In this document: positions 30,427 to 41,842 of the stretch, one piece after another
Layout: every line of letters begins with the position of its first letter
Numbering within the stretch: the stretch's first letter is position 1
NCBI RefSeq assembly: GCF_038502225.1
Contig: NW_027195393.1
Coordinates: 16,001-80,000 of the forward strand
Reading direction: 5' to 3'
From: Cherax quadricarinatus
Taxonomy: Eukaryota; Arthropoda; Malacostraca; Decapoda; Parastacidae
DNA: 64,000 bases
The notes under the pieces: generated by a model
The model's database searches: none
What the model was told of the DNA's origin: nothing
Seen by the model: only the letters and a program-made list of their open reading frames with translations
Position numbers and translations under genes: made by a program

Positions 30427-33400
30427 TCAACGCCCCCGCGGCCCGGTCTGTGGCCAGGCCTCCTGGTGGATCAGAGCCTGATCAACCAGGCTGTTGCTGC
30501 TGGCTGCACGCAAACCAACGTACGAGCCACAGCCCGGCTGGTCAGGAACCGACTTTAGGTGCTTGTCCAGTGCCAACTTGAAGACTGCCAGGGGTCTGTT
30601 GGTAATCCCTCTTATGTATGCTGGGAGGCAGTTGAACAGTCTCGGGCCCCTGACACTTATTGTATGGTCTCTTAACGTGCTAGTGACACCCCTGCTTTTC
30701 ATTGGGGGGATGTTGCATCATCTGCCAAGTCTTTTGCTTTCGTAGTGTGTGATTTTCGTGTGCAAGTTCGGTACTAGTCCCTCTAGGATTTTCCAGGTGT
30801 ATATAATCATGTATCTCTCCCGCCTGCGTTCCAGGGAATACAGTTTTAGGAACCTCAAGCGCTCCCAGTAATTGAGGTGTTTTATCTCCGTTATGCGCGC
30901 CGTGAAGGTTCTCTGTACATTTTCTAGGTCAGCAATTTCACCTGCCTTGAAAGGTGCTGTTAGTGTGCAGCAATATTCCAGCCTAGATAGAACAAGTGAC
31001 CTGAAGAGTGTCATCATGGGCTTGGCCTCCCTAGTTTTGAAGGTTCTCATTATCCATCCTGTCATTTTTCTAGCAGATGCGATTGATACAATGTTATGGT
31101 CCTTGAAGGTGAGATCCTCCGACATGATCACTCCCAGGTCTTTGACGTTGGTGTTTCGCTCTATTTTGTGGCCAGAATTTGTTTTGTACTCGGATGAAGA
31201 TTTAATTTCCTCGTGTTTACCATATCTGAGTAATTGAAATTTCTCATCGTTGAACTTCATATTGTTTTCTGCAGCCCACTGAAAGATTCGGTTGATATCC
31301 GCCTGGAGCGTTGCAGTGTCTGCAATGGAAGACACTGTCATGCAGATTCGGGTGTCATCTGCAAAGGAAGACACGGTGCTGTGGCTGACATCCTTGTCTA
31401 TGTCGGATATGAGGATGAGGAACAAGATGGGATTTTTTTTCCGGCATTAGTATCTGTATCTGTTGGTTAGGAGTGGAGGTCATCGACTGTGGTTCCACTC
31501 CAGGAATGACTGGATTTGGTGTACGATTTCTGCCATTTCCTGCCAGTTTTTTTCCCTTCCTGGCACTAAAAAACCTCTCCTTCTTGAGTGGCTGTGGCTA
31601 CCCAGGTTTTCCCATGGCCTGGATGTTTTGTATCTTTTTGTACCCTTTAGATGGTGTGCCTGGCAATTTAAGTTATAGCACAGTTTTTCCTGTACTGAAG
31701 AGGTACACATTTCAGGGGGAAAAAGCTTACAGGAAGGGAGTTTGCATTTTTCTGTTGTCATGTGGGCATGACATTTTCTAGGGTGGTCATAGTTGCATGT
31801 CCCTTCTGTTTTTCCAGATTTCCCATGTCTGCAGATTCCAAGTGCATAGTATGTGCACAGGCTTGATTTCCATTTGCCTTGGGTTTCTGTGACTGTATTC
31901 CCTGTTGGTGCATGTTTACCTGTCTTATTCCTATCCTCCCTTGCACCAACAATGGAGCTCCCACCAGTTGCTTTTGGTAATATATCCTCACTATTGCTAG
32001 TGGAGTCCTCTTGTTTGCTATTTCTTGTGGTATTTCTAGTTTGCAATATTGGTTTTATCTTATCTTTGACTACACTTGTTTCCCCACAACGGCTCCTGTC
32101 CCCTATGAGGTCATTTATATGTATTCCTTCCTGCGTACTCTGCCTTGTGGAACAGAGCTTTTCACCGTAGCTGCCTCGGACTTTACTCTGTTGACGACTA
32201 CTCTCTGTGTTCTGTTAGTGAGGAAATTATAGATCTATCGACCGACTTTTCCTGTTATTCCTTTAGCACGCATTTTGTGAGCTATTACGCCATGGTCACA
32301 CTTGTCGAAGGCTATCGCAAAGTCTGTATATATTACATCTGCATTCTTTTTATTTTCTAGTGCATTTAGGACCTTGTCGTAGTGATCCAATAGTTGAGAC
32401 AGACAGGAGCGACCTGTTCTAAACCCATGTTGCCCTGGGTTGTGTAACTGATGGGTTTCTAGATGGGTGGTGATCTTGCTTCTTAGGACCCTTTCAAAGA
32501 TTTTTATGATATAGGATGTTAGTGCTATCGGTCTGTAGTTCTTTGCTGTTGCTTTACTGCCCCCTTTGTGGAGTGGGGCTATGTCTGTTGTTTTTAGTAA
32601 CTGTGGGACGACCCCCGTGTCCATGCTCCCTCTCCATAGGATGGAAAAGGCTCGTGATAGGGGCTTCTTGCAGTTCTTGATGAACACGGAGTTCCATGAG
32701 TCTGGCCCTGGGGCAGAGTGCATGGGCATGTCATTTATCGCCTGTTCGAAGTCATTTGGCGTCAGATAACATCGGATAGGCTTGTGTTAACCAAATTTTG
32801 TGGCTCTCTCATAAAAAATTCATTTTGATCTTCGACTCTCAGTCTGGTTAGCGGCTTGCTAAAAACTGAGTCATTTTGGGACTTGAGTAGCTCACTCATT
32901 TCCTTGCTGTCATCTGTGTAGGACCTATCTTGTTTAAGTAGGGGCCCAATACTGGACGTTGTTCTCGACTTTGATTTGGCATAGGAGAAGAAATACTTTG
33001 GGTTTCTTTCGATTTCATTTATGGCTTTTAGTTCTTCCCGCGATTCCTGACTCCTATAAGATTCCTTTAGCTTGAGTTCGATGCTTGCTATTTCTCTGAC
33101 CAGTGTCTCCCTACGCATTTCAGATATATTGACCTCTTTTAGCCGCTCTGTTATTCTTTTCCGTCGCCTGTAAAGGGAGCGCCTGTCTCTTTCTATTTTA
33201 CATCTACTCCTCCTTTTTCTTAGAGGAATAAGCCTTGTGCATACATCGAGTGCCACCAAGTTAATCTGTTCTAGGCATAAGTTGGATTCTGTGTTGCTTA
33301 GTATATCTTCCCAGCTTATATCGGTTAGGACTTGGTTTACTTGGTCCCACTTTTTGTTTTTGTTATTGAAGTTGATTTTGGTGAATGCTCCCTCGTGACT

Positions 33401-34164
33401 AGTCTCATTATGTCAGTCTGGGGCTCCAAGCATACATGTCTGAACCTCAGTTACGTTGTGATCTGAGTATATTGTTTTTGATATGGTGACATTTCTTATC
33501 AGATCATCATTGTTAGTGGAGATGAGGTCTAGTGTATTCTCCAGTCTAGTAGGCTCTATTATTTGCTGGTTTAAGTTGAATTTTGTGCAGAGATTTAAAA
33601 GCTCGTGTGAGTGTGAGTTTTCATCAGAGCTGCCTTCTGGTGTTATTACTGCAACAATATTATTTGCTATATTCCTCCATTTTAGGTGCCTTAAGTTGAA
33701 ATCCCCCAGGAGCAAGATGTTGGATGCAGGAGCTGGAAGATCTTCCAGACAGTGGTCAATTTTTAACAGCTGTTCCTGGAATTGCTGGGATGTTGCATCC
33801 GGAGACTTGTAGACTACCACAATGACTAGGTTTTGGTTCTCGACCTTTACTGCTAAAACTTCCACTACATCATTTGAGGCATTTAGCAGTTCTGTGCAAA
33901 CAAGTGACTCTGCAATGTACAGGCCAACCCCTCCCCCCCCTTTTGCCTGTTCACTCTGTCACATCTGTATAGGTTGTAACTTGGGATCCATATTTCGTTG
34001 TCCAAGTGATCCTTTATGTGGGTCTCAGTGAAAGCCGCTAACATTGCCTTTGCCTCTGCAAGCAGTCCACGGATGAAAGGTATTTTGTTGTTTGTTGCTA
34101 GCTTTAGACCCTGTATATTTGCAAAGAAGAATGTCATCGGACTGGTGGTATTGTTGGTACTGGG
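30427..34164 (-). pseudogene. CR1-like ORF2 (endonuclease plus RT), interrupted
   Basis: Read from 34137 down. APE endonuclease: FFFANIQGL, AAFTETHIKD, then after a frameshift LLGDFNLRHLKW and a final SDHN box (33413-33865). Linker 33259-32762. Reverse transcriptase start 32729-32235: GPDSWNSVFIK, IAPLHKGGSK, NYRPIALTSYI, GFRTGRSCLSQL, and motif A IYTDFAIAFDKCDHG. The frame continues to SSVPQG near 32150. There 709 bp of ORF1-derived DNA (31429-32137) is inserted. Beyond it the frame resumes as FLILISDIDKD, motif C SFADDTRI (31425-30718) and the C-terminal tail (FNCLPAYIRGITNRPLAVFK). Endonuclease and polymerase residues survive, but the protein cannot be made. Confidence 0.88.
31429..32137 (-). 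repeat. Second copy of ORF1 3' half inside the RT gene
   Basis: Aligns without gaps of note to 34168-34876, from gggatttttttt to ctgcgta, with scattered substitutions. It includes the frame 31480-32046 with the CCCH fingers (CTYYALGICRHG, CNYDHPRKC). It is in the same orientation as the host element and sits between the SSVPQG and FLILISDI blocks of the reverse transcriptase. Confidence 0.92.
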
Positions 34165-34191
34165 GGGGGGATTTTTTTTCCGGCATTAGTA

Positions 34192-35445
34192 TCAGTATCT
34201 GTTGGTTTGGAGTGGAGGCCATCGACTGTGGTTCCACTCCAGGAATGACTGGATTTGGTGTACGATTTCTGCCATTTCCTGCCAGTTTTTTTTCCTTCCT
34301 GGCACTAAAAAACCTCTCCCTCTTGAGTGGCTGTGGCTACCCAGGTTTTCCCATGGCCTGGATGTTTTGTATCTTTTTGTACCCTTTAGATGGTGTGCCT
34401 GGCAATTTAAGTTATAGCACAGTCTTTCCTGTACTGAAGAGGTACACATTTCAGGGTGAAAAAGCTTACAGGAAGGGAGTTTGCATTTTCCTGTTGTCAT
34501 ATAGGCATGGCATTTTCTAGGGTGGTCATAGTTACATGTCCCGTCTGTTTTTCCAGATTTCCCATGTCTGCAGATACCAAGTGCATAGTATGTGCACAGG
34601 CTTGGTTTCCGTTTGCCTTGGATTTCTGTGACTGTATTCCCTGTTGGTGCATGTTTCCCTGTCTTATTCCTATCCTCCCTAGCACCAACAATGGAGCTCC
34701 CACCAGTTGTTTTTGGTAATATATCCTCACTATTGCTAGTGGAGTCCTCTTGTTTGCTATTTCCTGTGGTATTTCTAGTTTGCAATATTGGTTTTATCTT
34801 ATCTTTGACTACACTTGTTTCCCCACTACGGCTCCTGTCCCCTATGAGGTCATTTATATGTATTCCTTCCTGCGTATAATTCCCGACTACCTGGACAAAA
34901 TCTTCAGCTTCACCATTACTGTCTTCCAGGGCAGCACCTCCAGCTTCACCATTACTGTCTCCCAGGACAGCACCTCCAGCTTCACCATTACTGTCTCCCA
35001 GGACAGCACCTCCAGCTTCACCATTACTGTCTCCCAGGACAGCACCTCCAGCTTCACCATTACTATCTCCCAGGACAGCACTATCAGCCCCACATTTACT
35101 GACTACCAGGATATCACCTCCAGCCTTACAGTTTCTGACTACATGGCCAGTATCAAGGGCAGTACCATTCAGCCCAGACTTTTTATGTTCCCATCTGTTG
35201 TAGAAAGCTTCCAGGTTGTCTTTGAAAGCAGCTTTGATGTTATCCTCTTTTAATACCCTTGTGATTTTAGTCCACAGATTTTCCTCATTTGGGCATACCC
35301 AAAAACACTTCCCCGTTTTAATACTGCTTGTAGCTAGTTCTTGGATATCTGCACAAGGGGCGTGACACCAATTTCCACAAAAATGACAATTTATCCATGT
35401 GGAAGCCCGTTTGTTTGATTGGCTGCAGACTATACAGAGCTTCAT
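34192..35445 (-). CDS. CR1-like ORF1 protein, PHD-like and CCCH fingers, 417 aa
   Basis: Intact frame from ATG at 35445. The N-terminus is a PHD/ESAT-like cysteine-histidine module (residues 4-51: CIVC, CHFCGNWCHAPC, CFWVC), as in ORF1 proteins of CR1-like LINEs. The middle (about residues 119-182) has five near-repeats of GGAVLGDSNGEA. The C-terminal part (about 270-350) has three CCCH-type zinc fingers (CTYYALGICRHG...CNYDH; CHAYMTTGKC...CKLFH; CYNLNCQAHH), which in other proteins bind RNA. Such ORF1 proteins coat the LINE RNA. A second, partial copy lies at 31429-32137. No promoter is recognisable. Confidence 0.85.
   Translation of the reverse strand: MKLCIVCSQSNKRASTWINCHFCGNWCHAPCADIQELATSSIKTGKCFWVCPNEENLWTKITRVLKEDNIKAAFKDNLEAFYNRWEHKKSGLNGTALDTGHVVRNCKAGGDILVVSKCGADSAVLGDSNGEAGGAVLGDSNGEAGGAVLGDSNGEAGGAVLGDSNGEAGGAALEDSNGEAEDFVQVVGNYTQEGIHINDLIGDRSRSGETSVVKDKIKPILQTRNTTGNSKQEDSTSNSEDILPKTTGGSSIVGAREDRNKTGKHAPTGNTVTEIQGKRKPSLCTYYALGICRHGKSGKTDGTCNYDHPRKCHAYMTTGKCKLPSCKLFHPEMCTSSVQERLCYNLNCQAHHLKGTKRYKTSRPWENLGSHSHSRGRGFLVPGRKKNWQEMAEIVHQIQSFLEWNHSRWPPLQTNRY
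34905..35090. repeat. 36-bp minisatellite within ORF1
   Basis: About five tandem units of caccattactgtctcccagg-acagcacctccagctt (plus strand), each 36 bp and therefore frame-preserving, encoding the 12-residue repeats of the ORF1 protein. Confidence 0.93.
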
Positions 35446-36591
35446 AATGATTTGAATGGTTGATTTACTGTAATTCTACTAGCAACTTCTTGAATACTCT
35501 ATTAATAACCTCCTTAAATGAAGCTCTAGCTATTTGTATTTCTATTTCTAACTGTACGTGTATATTGGACAGCTTACCGGAGTACGTTCCTGATTTATAT
35601 TTATTGTTTGTGTTTGATAAGGGCGCCTAAAACCCCATCCGTTTACAGCCTGCTTTATTGTCCAACGAAACCGTTTGTAACCAGTCAAGGGTTCGGACCA
35701 TCAAGGGTTCGGACCAGTCGAGGGTTCGGTCCAGTCGATCTGATCTGATCAGTGGGTCACTTATTTAAAACATACTAGTCGGTGATTTGGGCTAACACAT
35801 GAAGGATCTACTTGATATTATCTACCCGAGTAATATGTGATTTGATTGATACAAAAGTATAACTTGCGTGTTGAAGAGCCGGTGATTTCTGGCAGCTCCT
35901 ACAGTGACGAACGGTCGAGCCTCAACCCTTGTTTATCAATCGCTGTATCTAGCTTTTCTAGTTTTTTTTCGTCTCCACCACAATAAATGCTATATTATCA
36001 CTATAGTTGACTGGTGGAAATTTTGGAGGAAGGACGCTTTTTCTGTAGTAATAATTGCTTCTCGTTGTGTATATTGCGACCGCTGGTAACTACAGGTTAT
36101 ATGAAATTCACAGTATACGTCTGGTATTTCAAGAAAAAAGAAACTAATGAAAGTCACTCCACTCCACTAAGTACCATTATAATACTGGTTAGTTGCTACT
36201 ACAACACTGTATTCTGCTATTCACTGGTATCACTAGATTATATGCGAGGTACACTAGCAGGCCAGGAAGATTATTAAAACAGCTGACCACTGTGGTAAGT
36301 TTCTGGCGACTTCTGGCACCTGCCTCTATAGGCTTATCACTTCATTTACAAATTCACCTGTTTTCAAATGACACTTTAGCCTTTGTCATCTATATACTAG
36401 GGAGCCACTGTAGTATACACTATACACTATGTATACACAATGTTATAAGGGAGACTTTCTTTCCTCTGACAAAGAAAAGTTCTATTATTATTATTTTGCA
36501 CACGGCACACAGGCCTATGATTCCCCTCTGGCAGTAAAACTCTGCTAGGTAGTGCACACTTATTCTCCTTTTTTGACTCAGAATATAATAT
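35446..36591 (-). other. CR1-like 5' UTR
   Basis: About 1.15 kb upstream of ORF1 up to the ttatgt duplication. It has a short repeat of gggttcgga(c/t)ca(g/t) at 35690-35740 and no coding similarity. It presumably holds the internal promoter, which I cannot identify. Confidence 0.6.
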
Positions 36592-37952
36592 TTATGTGGA
36601 TTAAAGTAAAGGTTGGATGCGAAAAGTGGGTCATAATAAGCGTGTATGCACCTGGAGAAGAGAGGAATGTAGAGGAGAGAGAGAGAGAGATTTTGAGAGA
36701 TGTTAAGTGAATGAATAGGAACCTTTGAACCAAGTGAGAGAGTAATTGTGGTAGGGGACCTGAATGCTAAAGTAGGAAAAACTTTTAGAGAGGGTGTGGT
36801 AAGTAAGTTTGGGATTCCAGGTGTAAACGATAATGGGATCCCTTTGATTGAACTTTATATTGAAAGGGGTTTAATTATAGGTAATACATATTTTAAAAAA
36901 AAGAGGATAAATAAGTATACAAGATATGATGTACGGCGAAATGACAGTAGTTTGTTGGATTATGTATTGGTAGATAAAAGACTGTTGAGTAGACTTCAGG
37001 ATGTACATGTTTATAGAGGGGCCACAGATATATCAGATCACTTTTTCGTTGAAGCTACACTGAGAGTAAAAGGTAGATGGGATACAAGGAGAATAGAAGC
37101 ATCAGGGAAGAGAGAGATAAAGGTTTATAAACTAAAAGAGGAGGCAGTTAGGGTAAGAATTAAACAGCTATTGGAGGATAGATGTGCTAATGAGAGCATA
37201 GGCAATGGGGTCGAAGAGGTATGGGGTAGGTTTAAAAATGTAGTGTTAGAGTGTTCAGCAGAAGTTTGTGGTTACAGGAAAGTGGGTGCGGGAGGGAAGG
37301 GAGCGATTGGTGGAATGATGATGTAAAGAGAGTAGTAAGGGAGAAAAAGTTAGCATATGAGAAGTTTTTACAAAGTAGAAGTGATGCAAGGAGGGAAGAG
37401 TATATGGAGAAAAAGAGAGAGGTTAAGAGAGTGGTGAAGCAATGTAAAAAGACAGCAAATGAGAGAGTGGGTGAGATGTTATCAACAAATTTTGTTGAAA
37501 ATAAGAAAAAGTTTTGGAGTGAGTTTAACAAGTTAAGGAAGCCTAGAGAACAAATGGATTTGTCAGTTAAAAATAGGAGAGGAGAGTTATTAAATGGAGA
37601 GTTAGAGATATTGGGAAGATGGAGGGAATATTTTGAGGAATTGTTAAACGTTGATGAAGATAGGGAAGCTGTGATTTCGTGTATAGGGCAAGGAGGAATA
37701 ACATCTTGTAGGAGTGAGGAAGAGCCAGTTGTGAGTGTGGGGGAAGTTCAAGAGGCAGTAGGTAAAATGAAAGGGGGTAAGGCAGCCGGGATTGATGGGA
37801 TAAAGATAGAAATGTTAAAAGCAGGTGGGGATATAGTTTTGTAGTCGTTGGTGCAATTATTTAATAAATGTATGGAAGAGGGTAAGGTACCTAGGGATTG
37901 GCAGAGAGCATGCATAGTTCCTTTGTATAAAGGCAAAGGGGACAAAAGAGAG
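36592..37952 (+). pseudogene. APE-type LINE copy (plus), continuation, RT cut off
   Basis: Resumes the element interrupted at 30392: GDLNAKVGKTF (36748 frame; catalytic Asp and Asn of the endonuclease), [23 protein letters not shown]. After a shift near 37290 comes the reverse transcriptase start (37251-37844, ending with a TAG after GGDIVL where the other copy has Glu), then [15 protein letters not shown]. It stops at about 37952, in the early reverse transcriptase, where an unrelated LINE begins in the opposite orientation. The 3' half, including FADD, is absent. Confidence 0.9.
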
Positions 37953-37954
37953 TG

Positions 37955-39571
37955 GATCGGGGATCGGGGTGACCCTTGCTATTTTGAGTACTGTAGGGAA
38001 GGTGGAGGATTCAATGGATTTGTTAAAGAGTGTTGCAATGATTGGTGATAGCACTTGTGACACTTTTTTGTATATAAAGGGTGGTAAGGTATTTAAATCT
38101 CCTGCCTTGTTTTTTAGTGCGTTGATAATAAGGGAGACTTCGTATGGGTTAGTCGGAGCTAGGAACAGTGTGTTCGGGTAGTTGCCGGTGAGGTAGTCAT
38201 TTGGTGGGGTATCTGAGCTTGGGATTTTATTGGCAAGGTTTTGTCCTATAGTGGAGAAGAAATCATTGAGTCTGTTTGCTGTTTCTGTTGGTGGGAGTTG
38301 GGGTTCATTTGATTTTGCTAATTTTATTTCGCTATTTCGTGATATCTTTTTTGTTCCCAGAATTTCTGATAGGGTTTTCCAGGTCTTTTTTATATCACCT
38401 CGTAAGTTGGATAATCTGTTCTCGTAATACAATTTTTTTGCCCTTCTTATCAGGCTGGTTAGGATTGACGAGTAACGTTTTGTTTGGTCTCTGGTTATGT
38501 GACCCATTCTGTACTGTTTTTCATATTGGTGTTTTGTATTTATGGATTTGAGAATGCTGGGTGTTAGCCAGGGACTGTTCAGTCTCTTTGCTGTCATCTG
38601 TTTAGTTTTTCTAGGGCAGTGCTTGTTATAGAGGTATTGGGTTTTTTTTAGAAAATTATTAATACATTCGTCAATATCTGTATAGGTTTCAAGCTCAGTG
38701 TGCCAATCAATGTTTGCTATTGCTGTTGTGAAGTTATTAATGGCTGCCTCATTGTGAAGTCTGAAGGTGACTTTAGTAGTGTCTTGGGGTAGTTTACCAA
38801 GAGTTGTTATGAGGAAAGTAGGGTAGTGGTCTGTGGTATTATCTGTAATTATGCCTGATTTTAAAGGGGATATGGTGTTGGTCCAGATGTGGTCAAGTAG
38901 GGAAACACTAGTCTCTGTAACTCTTGTAGGTTTTGTTACTGTTGGTAGTAACATACAGTTACTCATTGTGTTTGTGAATTCAGTAACGTGTGGGTCCTGG
39001 TCTTGCAGGAGATTTATATTGAAGTCACCTGAGAGTAGTAAGTGATCTTTGTTCATGCGTGCATCAGTTATCATACTTCCTAGATTTTGACTAAATTGGC
39101 TAATGTTTGACTGTGGAACTCTGTAGATGTTTATCAATGTGAGAGGTTTTTGTAGGTACTTGGATTTGAATTTAGCTATTATATATTCCCCATGTTCATC
39201 CCTTGTGCAAGTATTAGTGATACATTCTAGTTGGTCTGAGTAGTATATGGCTGTGCCACCCCCTTGTTGGTCTGGCCTACAGTTGTGTATGGCTGTGTAA
39301 CCAGGAATGGCATAGACATCTGTACTATCAGGCTTTAGCCAGGTTTCAGTTAGTGTAATGATGGACATATTGGCATGTAAGGAATTTAGTAATGCTATGA
39401 GGTCATCGTATGCTTGCTTAAAGATCTGATATTGTAGTTAAAGATAGTTATGTTGTTGTTGGCACTGAGAAGTGCCTTTGATTGTTCTGCAGTGTAGTAA
39501 TTACAGTAACTGTTTGATTCATTTAAGTCATTAAATAAGAGGTTGGTATCAGGATCAATGCTTGTAATCAT
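37955..39571 (-). pseudogene. ORF2 of second LINE: endonuclease and early RT
   Basis: The likely start is ATG at 39571 (MITSIDPDTNLLFNDLN), reading to NITIFNYNIRSLSK. A one-base shift near 39415 moves the frame to YDDLIALLNSLHANMSIITL and on to 37955. Endonuclease motifs: N in FNYNIRSL, TETWLKPD, LLSGDFNINLL, LLDHIWTN, TDHYPTF. A helical linker (HKCPRKTK-type basic region) follows. The reverse transcriptase start reads LNTLPPFIYKK and VLKIARVTPI. Then the sequence changes to the opposite LINE. Residues after 37955 in the open frame belong to the neighbour and are meaningless. Confidence 0.85.
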
Positions 39572-40852
39572 AAGATTTGTAGTGAATCTATAGTTTGAAT
39601 AAAGTATAAAACAAAGTAAATAGTCTTAAGCTAAAAAATAGCACCTGGATTATTTAACAAATGTAAAATAATGAGCTAAGGGACTAATACAAATAAAGTG
39701 ATGATCAAATAGTGGAGCTTGGGAATATGATAGTAGGTAGTACTATAAAGGTAATTTTTTAAAGTTAGAATTATAGTATAAAATTATAATATAAAAGGGA
39801 CTAATATAGGTTGTGGTGAACAATAAAGTGGTAATCAAATAAATGAGCTTTGGAATATAATGGCAAAATTGTGAACTTATTCTACTTTAGCACCTAAGAA
39901 TAGCACCTTGATTATTTTAACAATTGTGAATATATAAACTAGGATAGTTATATAAAGCTAAAATAAAGGAGAAAATATATAAGGGACTAAAATTAAGTAA
40001 TGGTAAGCAAAGTTAAATGGACAGATGGTAGGAATTATAATATAAACTTATAATATTAAAATACAATTTGAAATGGTACTTGCAATTGCACTAGAGTCTG
40101 GTATAGGTTGTTGACAAGATCAAGATTATAACTAGATTTAAATTGACAAAATAAAATTCACAATTAAAGTACCAAAAGAATAATAGTAAAAAAATAACAA
40201 TGATAGTAAGAGGGTAGACAGGTACACAGGTACAAGGGATAATATAAAGGTTGGGGTTGAATATAAAAACTTGAAAATTTGGCAACAAAATGTTATGGGA
40301 AGTATAAAATAATGTTTAATGTACAAAAGTAAAATTGACTGGTAGTAAATATGGTGTTTAATAAAATTTTAGTAAGTAATAATGATTACAAAAAAGTGAA
40401 AAAGTAATGTTTATTTCATTCAATATTGCACTGGTAGTTATACTTGAGGTTATATGGCAGTACAAGGTAATTAAGAGTAATCTAGGATAGTAAATGTGGT
40501 ATTAAAACAGGTAAAGGTAATTAGACAAGTAATGGTTATTAAATGTCAAAAATGTTAAGAGTAAATTGAAATTTTAGTAAAAATGATATTTATTAATTAT
40601 AGTAAGTAATATCAATTGATAGTATTTAAAAAAATATGAGGTAGTAATATGGACAGAGAAAGTATCAATTCAGCTAATGTTTAAGCGAACAATAGTAAAT
40701 AAGAAAATCACATAAGGTGACTTATGCTTACTAGTAAAATCACAAAATGAGGTAGTTGATTATTTAATTACTAAGAGATTGTACAATGAAATTTGAACAA
40801 TAATGGAGCAAAACGTACACTACACTACGTAGGCTTTTAAGTTGGACATTGT
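39572..40852 (-). other. AT-rich spacer between ORF1 and ORF2
   Basis: 1.28 kb without coding similarity. It holds degenerate, loosely repeated segments with the words agggactaa and aagtgatgatcaaata / aagtggtaatcaaata (about 39680, 39797 and 39990). A spacer this long is unusual for LINEs, whose ORFs are normally close or overlapping. Confidence 0.55.
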
Positions 40853-41842
40853 TTAGTTATTCTCTGTAAGATTAGTATCCCTGAGAAATCGTGATAGATC
40901 ATTCTCGTTCGTGATTGTGTACAGTTGACCTACATTTGTTTTCCTAACTAGAATTTTCCCATCCCGTGTGAAGCATTGGTGTATTGTGTCATTATTCTCT
41001 CGCTTAAGTTTTCTGACTCTATACAGGAGGTTCTGACGTTTTTTGGTAAGACACTCGTTTATGTATACCTCTTTCTTTACTTTAATAGATGCAATAATTA
41101 AGTCTTTTTTCCTGTCATGTGAGTGGAATCTAAGCATAACACTTTTTCTACCATGGGATCCTAGTAACCTGGCTTCTTTTATTTCTGACTCTGGTACAAT
41201 AACACTTGTTTGGTCCTTTATGATCTGCAGAGTAATTTCTTTACTGTTTGTTTGGTTCATATCACTGGGAAAAAGTGGACTGTTAACTATTACTGCGTCC
41301 GATAGTTTATCTTGTTCAGTTTTATCTTCTTGGAGAGCAAAGTAGTCACTGAACTGGTTATCTAAGTTGTTCTTCCATTCTTTTACTGCTTCTTCAACCT
41401 TTGTATTAAGAGATATTATTTGTTGGGTATGGCTATCTATGACTGTTTGGATGGTCTTGTCACAGTTAGTCATTCCTGGTGTTGATAACTTTTGTTCAAG
41501 ACTGAGGATTTTGTTTTCGAGTTGTGTCATCCTGGTGTTTTGTTTTGTTAGCGTCTCTCGAAGATTCATATTTTCAATAACTAAGTTGGAGATGCATGAC
41601 TTTAGGGTATCTGGATCGTTGGTCATACCTGAGAGACTACTTGGTAGGTTGAATCCGGGGAAGAGAGGGGAGAATGGGCTGGTGGCAGCCATGTTTGTTG
41701 TTATTGTTGTGGTGTGGCCTTGAGTGGTGGTGAGTGGGGTGGTTGCTGGGCCGGCGTCCTCCTGACTACACTTGTTGAATAGTTGATTTTTTGGTGTTTT
41801 CTTGTTGGCCTTGGTGCTGTTTCCTCTTAGATTGCGCCTCAT
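40853..41842 (-). CDS. ORF1 protein of second LINE, coiled coil plus RRM-like, 329 aa
   Basis: Intact frame from ATG 41842. The N-terminus is basic and Thr-rich (residues 1-60). Residues about 80-170 show heptad-like leucine spacing (LVIENMNLRETL, LENKILSLEQKL), suggesting a coiled coil that would trimerise. The C-terminal half (about 200-325) has alternating charged strands with SVMLRFHSHDRKKDLI and NECLTKKRQNLLYRVRKLK, resembling the RNA-binding and C-terminal domains of L1-like ORF1 proteins. The expected role is binding the LINE RNA as a chaperone. The family assignment is by pattern only. Confidence 0.75.
   Translation of the reverse strand: MRRNLRGNSTKANKKTPKNQLFNKCSQEDAGPATTPLTTTQGHTTTITTNMAATSPFSPLFPGFNLPSSLSGMTNDPDTLKSCISNLVIENMNLRETLTKQNTRMTQLENKILSLEQKLSTPGMTNCDKTIQTVIDSHTQQIISLNTKVEEAVKEWKNNLDNQFSDYFALQEDKTEQDKLSDAVIVNSPLFPSDMNQTNSKEITLQIIKDQTSVIVPESEIKEARLLGSHGRKSVMLRFHSHDRKKDLIIASIKVKKEVYINECLTKKRQNLLYRVRKLKRENNDTIHQCFTRDGKILVRKTNVGQLYTITNENDLSRFLRDTNLTENN

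Larger units (their letters stand above)
30393..36591 (-). mobile_element. CR1/L2-like LINE (minus), 6.2 kb, nested in another LINE
   Basis: A two-ORF non-LTR element inserted in the plus-strand APE LINE. The target duplication ttatgt is present at 30387-30392 and 36592-36597. The 3' end (at 30393, minus orientation) is two near-copies of an 11-bp word, aactccaggta; short tandem tails are typical of CR1/L2-type elements. ORF1 is intact (34192-35445). ORF2 (30427-34164) has endonuclease and reverse transcriptase but is broken by frameshifts and an internal copy of ORF1. The 5' UTR runs to about 36591, so this appears close to full length. Confidence 0.9.

Noticed and set aside
32235..32360. 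Plus-strand membrane-like frames near 32.0-32.4 kb and 34.6-35.2 kb
   Set aside because: They are antisense to the CR1-like ORF1 and ORF2. Hydrophobicity comes from the reverse complement of charged codons.
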